A stretch of DNA of 64,000 nucleotides from Gaiella occulta (GTDB lineage: Bacteria; Actinomycetota; Thermoleophilia; Gaiellales; Gaiellaceae), in the NCBI RefSeq assembly GCF_003351045.1, contig NZ_QQZY01000005.1, positions 1-64,000 on the forward strand, read 5' to 3'. The notes beneath the pieces were generated by a model. That model worked only from the letters and a program-made list of their open reading frames with translations, did no database searches and was not told where the DNA came from. A program made the position numbers and the translations under genes. Positions 41,401-49,404 of this stretch are shown here, piece after piece (the first letter of the stretch is position 1; each line of letters begins with the position of its first letter).

Positions 41401-42378
41401 GTGGTGTCTGAGCCGCTACATCCGGGCCTCAATCAGGTAGGGGACGAGTGGGTCGTCATTGACTTCGAGACGGCCTCGTCTCGCGGGACACCGTGCCAGG
41501 TCGCCGCCCTTAGATTCCGAGACGGCACGGAAGTCGACCGCTTCACAAGCCTCATCTATCAGGCCCCTGACTCCTTCTACCCCTTCAACGTCGCTCTCCA
41601 CGGCATCAGCCCCGAGATGGTTGAGGACGCGCCTACCTGGCCTGAGGTGTGTGGGGAGCTAGTTCGATTCACGGGCGCATCACCGCTCGTCTCGCACTAT
41701 GCGCCGTTCGACATGGGCGTCGTCCGAGATGCCTGTGATTTCTGTGAGATCGAATGGCCGAGCCTGCGCTACACGTGCACGGTTTCGATCTCGCGCCGGG
41801 TGTGGCCCGGGATGCAGAGCTACAGCCTTCCGCTCCTCTGCACCGAGCTTGGTCTGTCAGTCGATGAGGACCTGACCCACGACGCGCTCTACGACTCTCG
41901 GCTGGCGGCAGAGATACTCGGTCGTGCCATCACTGCGAAGGGCGCGACGGGCCTAGACGACCTCCTCAGCAAGATCTGGTTGTTTTTCGGTGAGGTTGCG
42001 CCAGATGGCTGGTTTGGGTCACGGGCGCGGGCGAACGCGGCTGGCAGCATTCCTGAGGCCGATCTAGACGCAGATCCAGACTCCCCCTTCTTCGGGAAGG
42101 TGGTCGTCTTCACCGGCGAACTCGCCATGGTAAGAAGGAACGCCTGGCAAGCCGTGGCCGCTGCTGGCGGTCAGCCGAGCAACAACGTCTCGAAGAAGAC
42201 GAACATGCTCATCTGCGGCTACCAGGACATGCTCAAGCTGGCGGTCGGCAAGACGAAGAGTCACAAGCTGCAAAGGGTAGAAGAACTCCACGCCGATGGT
42301 GAACACATAGAGATCTTGACCGAGCGTGACTTCTTCAGGCTCCTCGGCGGAATCGAGAGACCCCAGGCGAACGTGTAA
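41401..42378 (+). CDS. DEDDh 3'-5' exonuclease fused to a BRCT domain
   Basis: A 325-residue protein (GTG 41401, possibly GTG 41404). Residues ~16-175 are a DnaQ-like exonuclease: WVVIDFETASSRG (ExoI D-E), SHYAPFDMGVVRDACDF (ExoII), and LTHDALYDSRLAAEILG (ExoIII H-x4-D). Residues ~225-310 form a BRCT domain: FFGKVVVFTGELAMVRRNAW, AAAGGQPSNNVSKKTNMLIC-G and SHKLQRVEEL. The pairing resembles actinobacterial DNA-repair exonucleases. It follows the nuclease-like protein by 72 bases in the same orientation. Confidence 0.85.
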   Translation: MVSEPLHPGLNQVGDEWVVIDFETASSRGTPCQVAALRFRDGTEVDRFTSLIYQAPDSFYPFNVALHGISPEMVEDAPTWPEVCGELVRFTGASPLVSHYAPFDMGVVRDACDFCEIEWPSLRYTCTVSISRRVWPGMQSYSLPLLCTELGLSVDEDLTHDALYDSRLAAEILGRAITAKGATGLDDLLSKIWLFFGEVAPDGWFGSRARANAAGSIPEADLDADPDSPFFGKVVVFTGELAMVRRNAWQAVAAAGGQPSNNVSKKTNMLICGYQDMLKLAVGKTKSHKLQRVEELHADGEHIEILTERDFFRLLGGIERPQANV

Positions 42379-42404
42379 CTGGCAGCGCAGTAGGCTTGCC
42401 TCCA

Positions 42405-42914
42405 ATGTCCTCTCCAGAAATACCCGCGACTCGCCATCCGTTCTTCGTCGCCGTCGGATTCGGTGGTGACGGCGGGATGACCTTGTCGCTGGCGAACTTG
42501 GCGGGGCAAGCGGTGAACTCCACTGAGGTTCCAGGAATGCCACGGCCCCGACCGATTGATGGAGAAGCTCCGTGTGTCGCGGCGCTAAGGGATAGCGCCC
42601 CACTGGCGGGTCTTCCGTTGGTCGTTCGGAGTCAGGACGACGCAGAACGACTCGCTGCGCTTCTTCCCGAACACGCGGCCCAAGTAGCCCTGATAGACGA
42701 GGTGGAGCAGGCCGCGAAGTCCCATATGCGGATTCCAACCGAACGCTGGATCGCAGGCGAGGAGGCCCGCTCGCTTGGTCACCAACACATCTCGCTCGAT
42801 GAAGCTCGCAGCTTGTCTTCGCGGCTGTTCTACTGCCTCAGCGGCCTGAGCCTTTCTCAGCGCCGTCGGGTGCGCTCCGGCTTCGGGCTTGAGAGTGTCA
42901 GCGTGGGCGACTGA
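42405..42914 (+). CDS. Hypothetical protein of the three-gene insert
   Basis: A 169-residue protein, ATG 42405 (TTG 42396 possible), 26 bases after the exonuclease stop. It reads HPFFVAVGFGGDGGMTLSLA, then LAGLPLVVRSQDDAERLAAL-LPEHAAQVALIDEVEQAAKS and WIAGEEARSLGHQHISLDEA. No membrane segment, signal or catalytic motif is evident and I do not recognise it. Codon use is closer to its two upstream neighbours than to the flanking chromosome. Confidence 0.55.
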   Translation: MSSPEIPATRHPFFVAVGFGGDGGMTLSLANLAGQAVNSTEVPGMPRPRPIDGEAPCVAALRDSAPLAGLPLVVRSQDDAERLAALLPEHAAQVALIDEVEQAAKSHMRIPTERWIAGEEARSLGHQHISLDEARSLSSRLFYCLSGLSLSQRRRVRSGFGLESVSVGD

Positions 42915-43000
42915 CCGCTACTCGGCACAGTGGAACTCGCGCTCCGCTCCCGACACTAACCGCCCTGCCAGATTTCGTGACGCGGGACAGAATCAATCAT

Positions 43001-43410
43001 CTAGCCCCTCTCCGGGCCGCAGACGTCGAGGAAGCTCGTCACCGTCGCCGTCCAGCCGGTCTGGTGGCTCGCGCCGACGCCGCGCCCGCTGTCGCCGTGG
43101 AAGTACTCGTAGAAGGGCACGAGGTCGCTGAAGGAGGGGTCGTCGGCGTAGCGGCGGTCGTTCCCGTGCGCCGGCCGGCCGCCGTCCTCGCCCGGCAGGA
43201 ACAGCGATGCGAGGCGGCGCGAGAGCTCCCCTGCGACCTGCGCCAGCGTGACCAGCCTCCCCGATCCGGTCGGACACTCGACCGTGAGATCGTCGCCGTA
43301 GACGTGGTGCGATATGCGCGGGAGAGCCGTACGCGCTCGCGAGCCCGTGCTCGAGCCGGCGCGGCTCGAGCACCCCTCGAACGTGAGGATCCGAACCAGC
43401 GGGCCGCTCA
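43001..43410 (-). pseudogene. GH63-like glycosidase (MGH1/glucosidase type), C-terminal remnant
   Basis: About 95 residues before TAG at 43003-43001 read YGDDLTVECPTGSGRLVTLA, ELSRRLASLFLPGEDGGRPA, then LVPFYEYFHGDSGRGVGASH and QTGWTATVTSFLD. This is the last part of the (alpha/alpha)6 barrel in GH63-like enzymes, including the ECPTGSG and YFHGD..GxGASHQTGWT blocks. Upstream, the frame stays open but stops resembling the family near 43330. The ~700-residue remainder is gone. Confidence 0.7.
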
Positions 43411-43428
43411 TCGCCGCCCGGCGCCCGC

Positions 43429-44853
43429 TCATGCGCTCGCGGGATGGGAGGCTCCCGATACCCCGGTAGCGGCTCGCCGCTCGTCCTCGAGCTTCTCGAG
43501 CAGGCGGAGCCAGACCTCGCTCCGCGTCGGGAACGAGGGGACGGCGTGCCACAGCTGCTCGGTCGGCACCTCGCCGGCGATCGCGATCGTCGCCGCGTGG
43601 AGCCACTCCGCGACCTCCGTCCCCGTGAACGTCGCCCCGACGATGACGTCGCGATCCTCGTCGACGACGATGCGCGAGATCCCCGGCGTGTTGCGGCCGT
43701 GGAAGCTCGCCCCGGCGGTGGCCGCCGTCTGCTGGTCGACGGTGCGGATCCGCAGCCCGCTCGCGAGGGCGCTCTCCGCCGTGTGCCCGACGGCGGCGAC
43801 CTGAGGGTCGCTGAAGACCACGCGCGGCACGAGCGGCCCGTCGGCGAGCCGGTGCGCGCGCGCATCGCGCCCGTGGATCTGCTCGGCCGCGATCCGCGCC
43901 TGGTACTTGCCGATGTGGGTGAGCAGCGCTCGCCCGTTGACGTCTCCGATCGCGTACAGCCAGTCGTGGCCGGGCACGCGCATGTCGTCGCCGACGGTGA
44001 CGAACGAGCCGGGCTCGAGGCCCACGGTCTCGAGCCCGAGGCTCCCTGTCTGCGGCCTCCTCCCCGCCGCGACGAGCAGCTCCTCGGCGGCGAGCTCCGT
44101 CCCGTCCGCCAACGTGATCCAGACCCGGCTGTGCTCCCGGTGCGCCATCACCGCCTGCACACCGAGCCGCACGTCGACACCGCGGTCGCGGAGAGCCGTC
44201 TCGACGAGCTCGCTCGCGAACGGCTCCTCGCGGGCGAGCAGCCGCGGCAGCGTCTCGAGAAGCGTCACACGGGCGCCGAGCGACGTCCATGCCTGTGCGA
44301 GCTCGACGCCGACCGCGCCGCCTCCGAGCACGATCAGGCTCGCCGGCACACGAGCCGCCGTTGTTCCCTCGCGGTTCGTCCACGGCGCGACCTCGTTCAG
44401 CCCCGGGATCGGCGGGATCGCTGCGGTCGTCCCGGTCGCGAGCACGACCGCGCGGCGCGCGACGAGGACGTCCCCGTTGACGCGGACGCGCCGCGGCCCG
44501 TCGAGGGCCGCCGTGCCGCGGACGAGGTCGACGGCGCGCGCCTCGAGCCAGGGCAGCTGTGCCGTGTCGTCGAGGTCGTGGATGACCTCGTCCCGCCGTC
44601 GCAGCGCGGCCTCGGCATCGAGCTCGCCCTGCACGGCCTCGCGCGCGCCCGGTACACGGCGAGCTTCGGCGAGGAGCTCCGACGGTCGCAGCAGCGCCTT
44701 CGAGGGCATACAGCCCCAGTAGGAGCACTCGCCGCCGACGAGCTCGTGCTCGACGAGCACGACCTCGAGCCCTGCCTGCCCGAGCCGCCCGGCGCAGACT
44801 TCGCCGGCGGGGCCGGCTCCGATCACGACGACGTCGACTTCACGCTCGCTCAT
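43429..44853 (-). CDS. Pyridine nucleotide-disulfide oxidoreductase (MerA/Lpd-like, no HMA domain)
   Basis: A 474-residue flavoprotein. FAD loop VVVIGAGPAGEVCAGRLG, redox-active disulfide GGECSYWGCMPSK, NAD(P) loop LIVLGGGAVGVELAQAW, second FAD motif WLYAIGDVNG and the dimer-interface domain RVVFSDPQVAAVGHT to VPTEQLWHAVPSFPTRSE. The C-terminal His-x4-Glu of lipoamide dehydrogenases is altered (HAVPSFPTRSE keeps H and P but not E at the usual place), and there is no C-terminal Cys pair, so it is neither a typical Lpd nor MerA. Substrate unknown. Confidence 0.85.
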   Translation of the reverse strand: MSEREVDVVVIGAGPAGEVCAGRLGQAGLEVVLVEHELVGGECSYWGCMPSKALLRPSELLAEARRVPGAREAVQGELDAEAALRRRDEVIHDLDDTAQLPWLEARAVDLVRGTAALDGPRRVRVNGDVLVARRAVVLATGTTAAIPPIPGLNEVAPWTNREGTTAARVPASLIVLGGGAVGVELAQAWTSLGARVTLLETLPRLLAREEPFASELVETALRDRGVDVRLGVQAVMAHREHSRVWITLADGTELAAEELLVAAGRRPQTGSLGLETVGLEPGSFVTVGDDMRVPGHDWLYAIGDVNGRALLTHIGKYQARIAAEQIHGRDARAHRLADGPLVPRVVFSDPQVAAVGHTAESALASGLRIRTVDQQTAATAGASFHGRNTPGISRIVVDEDRDVIVGATFTGTEVAEWLHAATIAIAGEVPTEQLWHAVPSFPTRSEVWLRLLEKLEDERRAATGVSGASHPASA

Positions 44854-44949
44854 GTCGCCGCCCCTTCCTGCTCGACGGCGCAGCGGTCGTGCGACGGCGC
44901 GAGGGCGTCCAGCAACTTCTTCGACATTCGTACCTCCGGGTCGGGATCG

Positions 44950-45288
44950 TCACGGTGAGAACGCGATGCGCGTCGGCGTATCGCGCCGGCACGGGTCGCG
45001 GGAAGTCGTCGCTACCGCTGCGGGCGCACGGCGCACCGTGAACGCGCGGACGCCGAGATGAACCTCGGCCGCGCACAGCCCGGTTCGGGCGAGCCAGCAG
45101 CGGACGAGGGCGATCACCTCGCCGGCCGTGGGCCGTTGCAGGCCGGTGGCATGCACGACGACCCTCCAGCGGCTCCCCGCGCACTGGACGAGCCGGGCCG
45201 GGATGCGCCCGACGCTCTCCCGCATGAGGAGGGCGGCGCTGCCGGCGTCCGGCGCTTCGATCCACATCGCGTCGTGTCCATCGTCCAT
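44950..45288 (-). CDS. Conserved hypothetical protein
   Basis: A 112-residue protein; ATG 45288 has GGAGCGAGG in front, though an in-frame start exists at 45342. It reads MWIEAPDAGSAALLMRESVG-RIPARLVQ, then RWRVVVHATGLQRPTAGEVI-ALVRCWLARTGLCAAEVHLG and a basic tail. The alternation suggests a small alpha/beta domain. A GCGAATC element lies 34 bases upstream. It lies divergent from merA with ~200 bases between. Family not recognised. Confidence 0.55.
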   Translation of the reverse strand: MDDGHDAMWIEAPDAGSAALLMRESVGRIPARLVQCAGSRWRVVVHATGLQRPTAGEVIALVRCWLARTGLCAAEVHLGVRAFTVRRAPAAVATTSRDPCRRDTPTRIAFSP

Positions 45289-45453
45289 CCTCGCTCCATT
45301 CGACCCTGCACGGCCGTCGGGGATTCGCACCGCGGCCGCCATCGGCCCCGCCAGCGCTCGTCCTCCTTGAGATGCGCGAGCCAGTATCGACGATTCCGGC
45401 CTCTCGACGGCGGAACGTCCCAGGGTCGAGTCGATCCGGCCGGGTGTGATTCA

Positions 45454-45473
45454 ACATCATGATATCCTGATGT
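45454..45473. promoter_or_regulatory. Palindromic operator candidate upstream of merA
   Basis: ACATCA (45454-45459) and TGATGT (45468-45473) flank TGATATCC, an imperfect 20-bp AT-rich dyad in otherwise GC-rich DNA, 22 bases before the merA start. Such sites bind ArsR- or MerR-type metal sensors; no regulator gene of that type is adjacent. Confidence 0.5.
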
Positions 45474-45494
45474 GAAACGCGAGGAAAGGGCGCC

Positions 45495-47153
45495 ATGAGC
45501 CGTCAGCGGATCGAGATCACGGGGATGACATGCGAGCACTGCGCGGTGAAGATCGAGGCGGTGCTCGAGGATGCCGGGGCGACGGGCGTGTTCGTCGACT
45601 ACCGGCGCGGCTTCGCGGAGCTCGATCCGGAGGGGGTCGACCTCGAGCAGGCGCGCGCGTTCCTGCGCGGCACGGGATACGAGCTCGGCGATCCGCTTCC
45701 GATCGAAGGCGACGGCACGCCCGAGCAGCTCGACGACGTGACGGGCGCGGACGCCGGGTACGACTACGACCTGGCGATCGTCGGCGCGGGCGCCGCCGCG
45801 TTCGCGGGCGCGATCCAGGCGTTCGAGCGCGGCGCCCGCGTGGTGATGGTCGAGCACGGCACGGTCGGCGGCACGTGCGTCAACGTCGGCTGCGTGCCCT
45901 CGAAGACGATGCTGCGCGCGGGCGAGCTCTACGGCCTCGCCGGCCACAACCCCCACGCGGGCGTGCCGACCTCGACGGCGCCGGTCGATCTCGGCGCGCT
46001 CGTGGCGCAGAAGGACGCCCTCGTGGAGCGGATGCGGAAGGAGAAGTACTGCGACCTGATCGAGGACTACGGCTGGGACCTCGTCAAGGGTCACGCCGAG
46101 TTCGGCGACGCCGACAGCCTGCTCGTCGACGGCGAGCCGATCCGGGCGCGCCGCTACCTCGTCGCGACGGGTGCGCGTCCGGCGATCCCGCCGATCGAGG
46201 GGCTCGAGGAGGCAGGCTACGTCACCTCCACGAGCGGGCTCGAGCTGAGGGAGCTGCCGAAGCGGCTGCTCGTGATCGGGGGCAACTACATCGGGCTGGA
46301 GATGGGCCAGCTCTATGCGCACCTCGGCTCCGAGGTGGTGCTGTTCGAGATGCTCGAGCGGATCTCGCCGCTCGAGGAGCCGGAGGTCGCGGACGCCCTG
46401 GCGGAGGTTCTCGCGTCGGACGGCGTGCAGGTCGTGACGGGCGCACGCGTCGTCCGCGCCGCTCGCGACGGCGGCGAGAAGACGCTGACGGTGATCGTCG
46501 ACGGTGACGAGCGGGTGTTCCGCGGCGACGAGATCCTGGTTGCCGCCGGCCGGCGCCCGAACACCGACAGCCTCGGTCTCGAGCGCGCCGGGATCGAGCT
46601 GGCCGGGCGCGGCGGGATCCGCGTCGACGCCACGCAGCGCACGACGAACCCGCGCGTGTACGCCGCCGGCGACTGCACCGACTCGCCGCAGTTCGTCTAC
46701 GTCGCGGCCGCGCAGGGGGCGACCGCCGTGCGCAACGCGCTCACGGACGGCGACGATCGGCTCGACTACACCGCGCTGCCGCGGATCACGTTCACGCACC
46801 CGCAGGTCGCTGCCGTCGGGCTGAGCGAGGCGCAGGCCGTGGAGCAGGGTCTCGACGTCGACGTGCGAACGCTGCCGCTCGCGTCGGTTCCCCGCGCGCT
46901 CGTCAATCGCGACAGCCGCGGCCTCGTCAAGATCGTGGCCGAGCGCGAGAGCGGCCGCATCCTCGGCGCGACCGCGGTGGCCGAGAACGCCGGCGACATC
47001 ATCCTCGCCGCCGTCTACGCGGTGCGGTTCAGGCTCACGGTCGCGGACGTCGCCTCCACTTGGGCGCCGTACCTGACGATGAGCGAGGGCCTCAAGCTCG
47101 CCGCCCAGATATTCACCCGCGACGTCGCGAAGCTCTCCTGTTGCGCGGCCTGA
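45495..47153 (+). CDS. merA: Mercuric reductase with N-terminal heavy-metal-associated domain
   Basis: A 552-residue enzyme. Residues 1-68 are an HMA domain with the ligand motif GMTCEHC. The flavin reductase core follows: YDYDLAIVGAGAAAFAGAIQ, active-site GGTCVNVGCVPSK, NADPH site LLVIGGNYIGLEMGQL, FAD site VYAAGDCTDS and the MerA dimer region ITFTHPQVAAVGLSE. The C-terminal KLSCCAA keeps the vicinal Cys pair that delivers Hg(II) to the neighbouring subunit's active site. It reduces Hg(II) to Hg(0) with NADPH in the cytoplasm. A dyad operator candidate precedes it and a MerT-like gene follows. Confidence 0.95.
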   Translation: MSRQRIEITGMTCEHCAVKIEAVLEDAGATGVFVDYRRGFAELDPEGVDLEQARAFLRGTGYELGDPLPIEGDGTPEQLDDVTGADAGYDYDLAIVGAGAAAFAGAIQAFERGARVVMVEHGTVGGTCVNVGCVPSKTMLRAGELYGLAGHNPHAGVPTSTAPVDLGALVAQKDALVERMRKEKYCDLIEDYGWDLVKGHAEFGDADSLLVDGEPIRARRYLVATGARPAIPPIEGLEEAGYVTSTSGLELRELPKRLLVIGGNYIGLEMGQLYAHLGSEVVLFEMLERISPLEEPEVADALAEVLASDGVQVVTGARVVRAARDGGEKTLTVIVDGDERVFRGDEILVAAGRRPNTDSLGLERAGIELAGRGGIRVDATQRTTNPRVYAAGDCTDSPQFVYVAAAQGATAVRNALTDGDDRLDYTALPRITFTHPQVAAVGLSEAQAVEQGLDVDVRTLPLASVPRALVNRDSRGLVKIVAERESGRILGATAVAENAGDIILAAVYAVRFRLTVADVASTWAPYLTMSEGLKLAAQIFTRDVAKLSCCAA

Positions 47154-47176
47154 GCTCGATGCCTGCAAGGAGTCGC

Positions 47177-47266
47177 ATGTCCCGGATCGCCCCGTCCTTC
47201 CGGATTCCGCGGGCGTCGAAGCGGGCAGGCCTCGCCGCACCCTGCCGGGGCACGAGGAAGCGGTGA
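47177..47266 (+). CDS. 29-codon ORF between merA and the MerT-like gene
   Basis: ATG 47177 has AAGGAG six bases upstream; the ORF MSRIAPSFRIPRASKRAG... ends in TGA overlapping the next GTG (GTGA). It is basic and has no family resemblance. It may serve only to couple translation of the MerT-like gene to merA. Confidence 0.25.
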   Translation: MSRIAPSFRIPRASKRAGLAAPCRGTRKR

Positions 47267-47490
47267 CGGTGCGCGGGCGTCTCGGCCTGGGCGCGGTGGG
47301 CGTTCTCGCCGCCGTCTGCTGCGCCGCGCTGCCCCTGCTTGCCGCCGCGCTCGGCGCCGCCGCTCTCGCCTGGATCGGCGGTCTCGCGCTCTTCCCCCTC
47401 GCGCTCGCGGCCGGCGCCGTCGCCGTGCGGGCGCGCAGAGCGGCCGCCGCCAGTCGTGCCGACCGCGCAGCCGGCGGGGCACGGAGATGA
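47263..47490 (+). CDS. MerT/MerF-like small mercury transport protein
   Basis: A 75-residue, two-helix membrane protein from GTG 47263. The first helix LGAVGVLAAVCCAALPLLAA carries the vicinal Cys pair of MerT/MerF transporters, and the second is LAWIGGLALFPLALAAGAVA. It lacks the second Cys pair of full MerT, so it is closer to a minimal MerF. Direct linkage to merA supports import of Hg(II) to the reductase. Confidence 0.7.
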   Translation: MTVRGRLGLGAVGVLAAVCCAALPLLAAALGAAALAWIGGLALFPLALAAGAVAVRARRAAAASRADRAAGGARR

Positions 47491-47775
47491 TCAGCCGCCG
47501 CGGTCGCGCCAGGCCCCGAGCACTCGCTCGGCGATCTCGCCGTCGCCGGCACGATCGGCCGGCGCCGGCGCATCGAGGTGCGCCAGCCGGTCGATCGTGA
47601 CCCTGAGGTTCGAGAGGACGCGCCGGCAGCGGGGGCAGAAGCGGACGTGCCGCTCGACCCTGCGCTGCTCGGTGAGCTCGATGTCCTCGTCGAGGTAGTC
47701 GGTCATGCGGGCGCGAACCTCCTCGCACTCGTGAGGATCACGCAGGAACGGGATACGACGGCGGTGCTTTGTCAT
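47491..47775 (-). CDS. Anti-sigma factor-like zinc-finger protein
   Basis: A 94-residue soluble protein with CEEVRARMTDYLDEDIELTE and HVRFCPRCRRVLSNL: Cys...His-x3-Cys-x2-Cys, the ZAS/zf-HC2 pattern of anti-sigma factors. No membrane segment follows, so it would be a cytoplasmic, probably redox- or metal-sensing, anti-sigma. It sits 61 bases downstream of an ECF gene, its likely partner. A GCGAATC element lies 44 bases before its ATG, and AAGGAG precedes it. Confidence 0.8.
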   Translation of the reverse strand: MTKHRRRIPFLRDPHECEEVRARMTDYLDEDIELTEQRRVERHVRFCPRCRRVLSNLRVTIDRLAHLDAPAPADRAGDGEIAERVLGAWRDRGG

Positions 47776-47836
47776 CTCGGCTCCTTCGACCCCTCGCTCC
47801 AGCCCGGGGATTCGCGGCGACTGACGCGGTCTCTCT

Positions 47837-48397
47837 TCACGACCTCTCTCCCTCGATCTCTTCGAGCTGCTTGCGCAGCGCCATGCGCCCGCGGTGCAGG
47901 CGGCTCTTGAAGTTCCGGATGTCGAGCCCGAGCAGCTCGGCCGCCTCCTCGTTCGCGTAGCCTTCGACGTCGCGCAGGACGACCGCGCCGCGGTAGTGCG
48001 CGGGGAGCTCCGCCAGCAGGAGCTCGAGCCTGCGGTGCCTCTCGATCGACTCGACCCGCTCCGGCACGTCCGCGGCGAGGTCGGGCGCCTTCTCCATCAC
48101 GTCCTCGTAGAGGACGAGCTCGCGCCGCGCCTCGCGGGCCAGCAGCCGGTTCGCCTCGTTGACGGCGATGCGGTGCAACCAGGTCGTGAACTCCGCGTCC
48201 CCCCGGAACGAGGGAAGCGCACGCCAGGCGCGCACGAAGGTCTCCTGCGTGACGTCATCGGCCGCGTTCTGGCCGCCGAGGAGACGTGCGACGAGCCGGT
48301 GGACACGTCCGGCATGCCGCGTCACGAGCTCTTCGAAAGCGCGCTCGTCGCGCTCGCGGGCACGCTCGACGAGGGCTCGATCCGTCTCCTCGTGCAT
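47837..48397 (-). CDS. ECF-type RNA polymerase sigma factor
   Basis: A 186-residue factor; ATG 48397 (MHEETDRALVERARERDERA) is favoured by homology over an upstream GTG at 48436. Region 2: FEELVTRHAGRVHRLVARLL and AADDVTQETFVRAWRALPSF. Region 4: LAELPAHYRGAVVLRDVEGY and LLGLDIRNFKSRLHRGRMAL. SigE/SigR-like group with a zinc-finger anti-sigma gene next to it. Given the neighbours it may control the redox and metal genes of this region. Confidence 0.9.
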   Translation of the reverse strand: MHEETDRALVERARERDERAFEELVTRHAGRVHRLVARLLGGQNAADDVTQETFVRAWRALPSFRGDAEFTTWLHRIAVNEANRLLAREARRELVLYEDVMEKAPDLAADVPERVESIERHRRLELLLAELPAHYRGAVVLRDVEGYANEEAAELLGLDIRNFKSRLHRGRMALRKQLEEIEGERS

Positions 48398-48504
48398 CCG
48401 CGGAGGTTGTATCAGCCGGCTCGTCGCGAATGGCACGTTGCCGGCAGCGGTTGGGGCCGCCTCGCGCCGCGAGACGGCCCCGGGATTCGCAGATCACCTC
48501 CTCG

Positions 48505-49260
48505 TCAGCGTTCGGCCGGCTGCTCGTCAGGCAGCTCGCGCACCCGAGCCGTCTGGAAGAGCAGGACGCGGCTGATCGTCGCCAGTCCGAGCAGGATCGC
48601 GAACAGGTAGAGGGCGACGCCGATGCGGCGTACTCCTTCCAGCACGACGAACCACTTGTCGGAGTCGGCGAGGCTCGTGGAGCCGCCGTTGACGGTAGCC
48701 GCGACCACGAGATGGATGATCGAGGCGCCGAGGTCGGCGAAGTCGGCCGCGCCGTCGGTGCCCGCCTGGATGATCGAGAGCACGAGCCCTGCCAGCACCA
48801 GCATCGGGCCCACCAGCACCATCGGCCCCCACATCCGCCGTGCCATCGTGTGGATGGGCAGCGGGCCGAGCGGCGCCGCGGTCCGGGTCGCGCGGCCGAA
48901 CACCGTGTCGGCGTCGGGTGCGCCGGCGGGGGCCTGCGCGGCGGCGGGGGCGAGCGCCGGCAGCGACGCCTTCACCGCCTCGATCCTGTCCGTGATGCGA
49001 AGCAGGATGCCGACGAGCGTGAGCGCGAGCGCCGTCTTCAGCATGACGAGCCCGGCCGTCGTGAGGCCGAACGACCAGGCGAGCGTCTGTGCCCGCCCGC
49101 TGCCGCTGCCGGCGGCGACCGTGAGGTCCGCGATCAGCGTCACGCCGATGAGGGCGACGCCCATGAGGCCGACCGCGACGCCGAAGGAACGGAGGCTCGA
49201 GGCCAGCGTGCCCGGCCCCGTGCCCTCCGGGTGGCGCACGGAGTGGAGGATCGCGATCAT
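48505..49260 (-). CDS. Four-helix integral membrane protein
   Basis: A 251-residue protein with helices near 24-46, 64-86, 144-164 and 216-240. Loop sequences include GSGRAQTLAWSFGLTTAGLV and HTMARRMWGPMVLVGPMLVL. ATG 49260 lies on an ATGA overlap with a 15-codon ORF that holds the only good SD, so its translation is probably coupled to that leader. Function unknown. Confidence 0.7.
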   Translation of the reverse strand: MIAILHSVRHPEGTGPGTLASSLRSFGVAVGLMGVALIGVTLIADLTVAAGSGSGRAQTLAWSFGLTTAGLVMLKTALALTLVGILLRITDRIEAVKASLPALAPAAAQAPAGAPDADTVFGRATRTAAPLGPLPIHTMARRMWGPMVLVGPMLVLAGLVLSIIQAGTDGAADFADLGASIIHLVVAATVNGGSTSLADSDKWFVVLEGVRRIGVALYLFAILLGLATISRVLLFQTARVRELPDEQPAER

Positions 49261-49304
49261 CGCGCGCCTCCCGCCGCCCGTGGGGAGTGGTGGGTCTCGG
49301 CCAT
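49257..49304 (-). CDS. 15-codon coupled leader ORF
   Basis: ATG 49304 behind AAAGAGGAG encodes MAETHHSPRAAGGAR and stops on the ATGA that starts the membrane protein. It has no SD-less competitor. It may be a small protein or simply a translational enhancer. Confidence 0.4.
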   Translation of the reverse strand: MAETHHSPRAAGGAR

Positions 49305-49404
49305 CGTTTGCTCCTCTTTGCTCGAGTGACGTGACGCGCGTGTGACCCGCCTCCCGGCGGCCGGGATTCGCGGCGACCGTCTCGCGTGCCCTAGAGTCCG
49401 TCCG

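Noticed and set aside
45114-47573. An 819-codon minus-strand open frame opposite merA
   Set aside because: High-GC shadow of merA; composition is Arg/Ala-rich with no motif, while the plus strand encodes an intact MerA.
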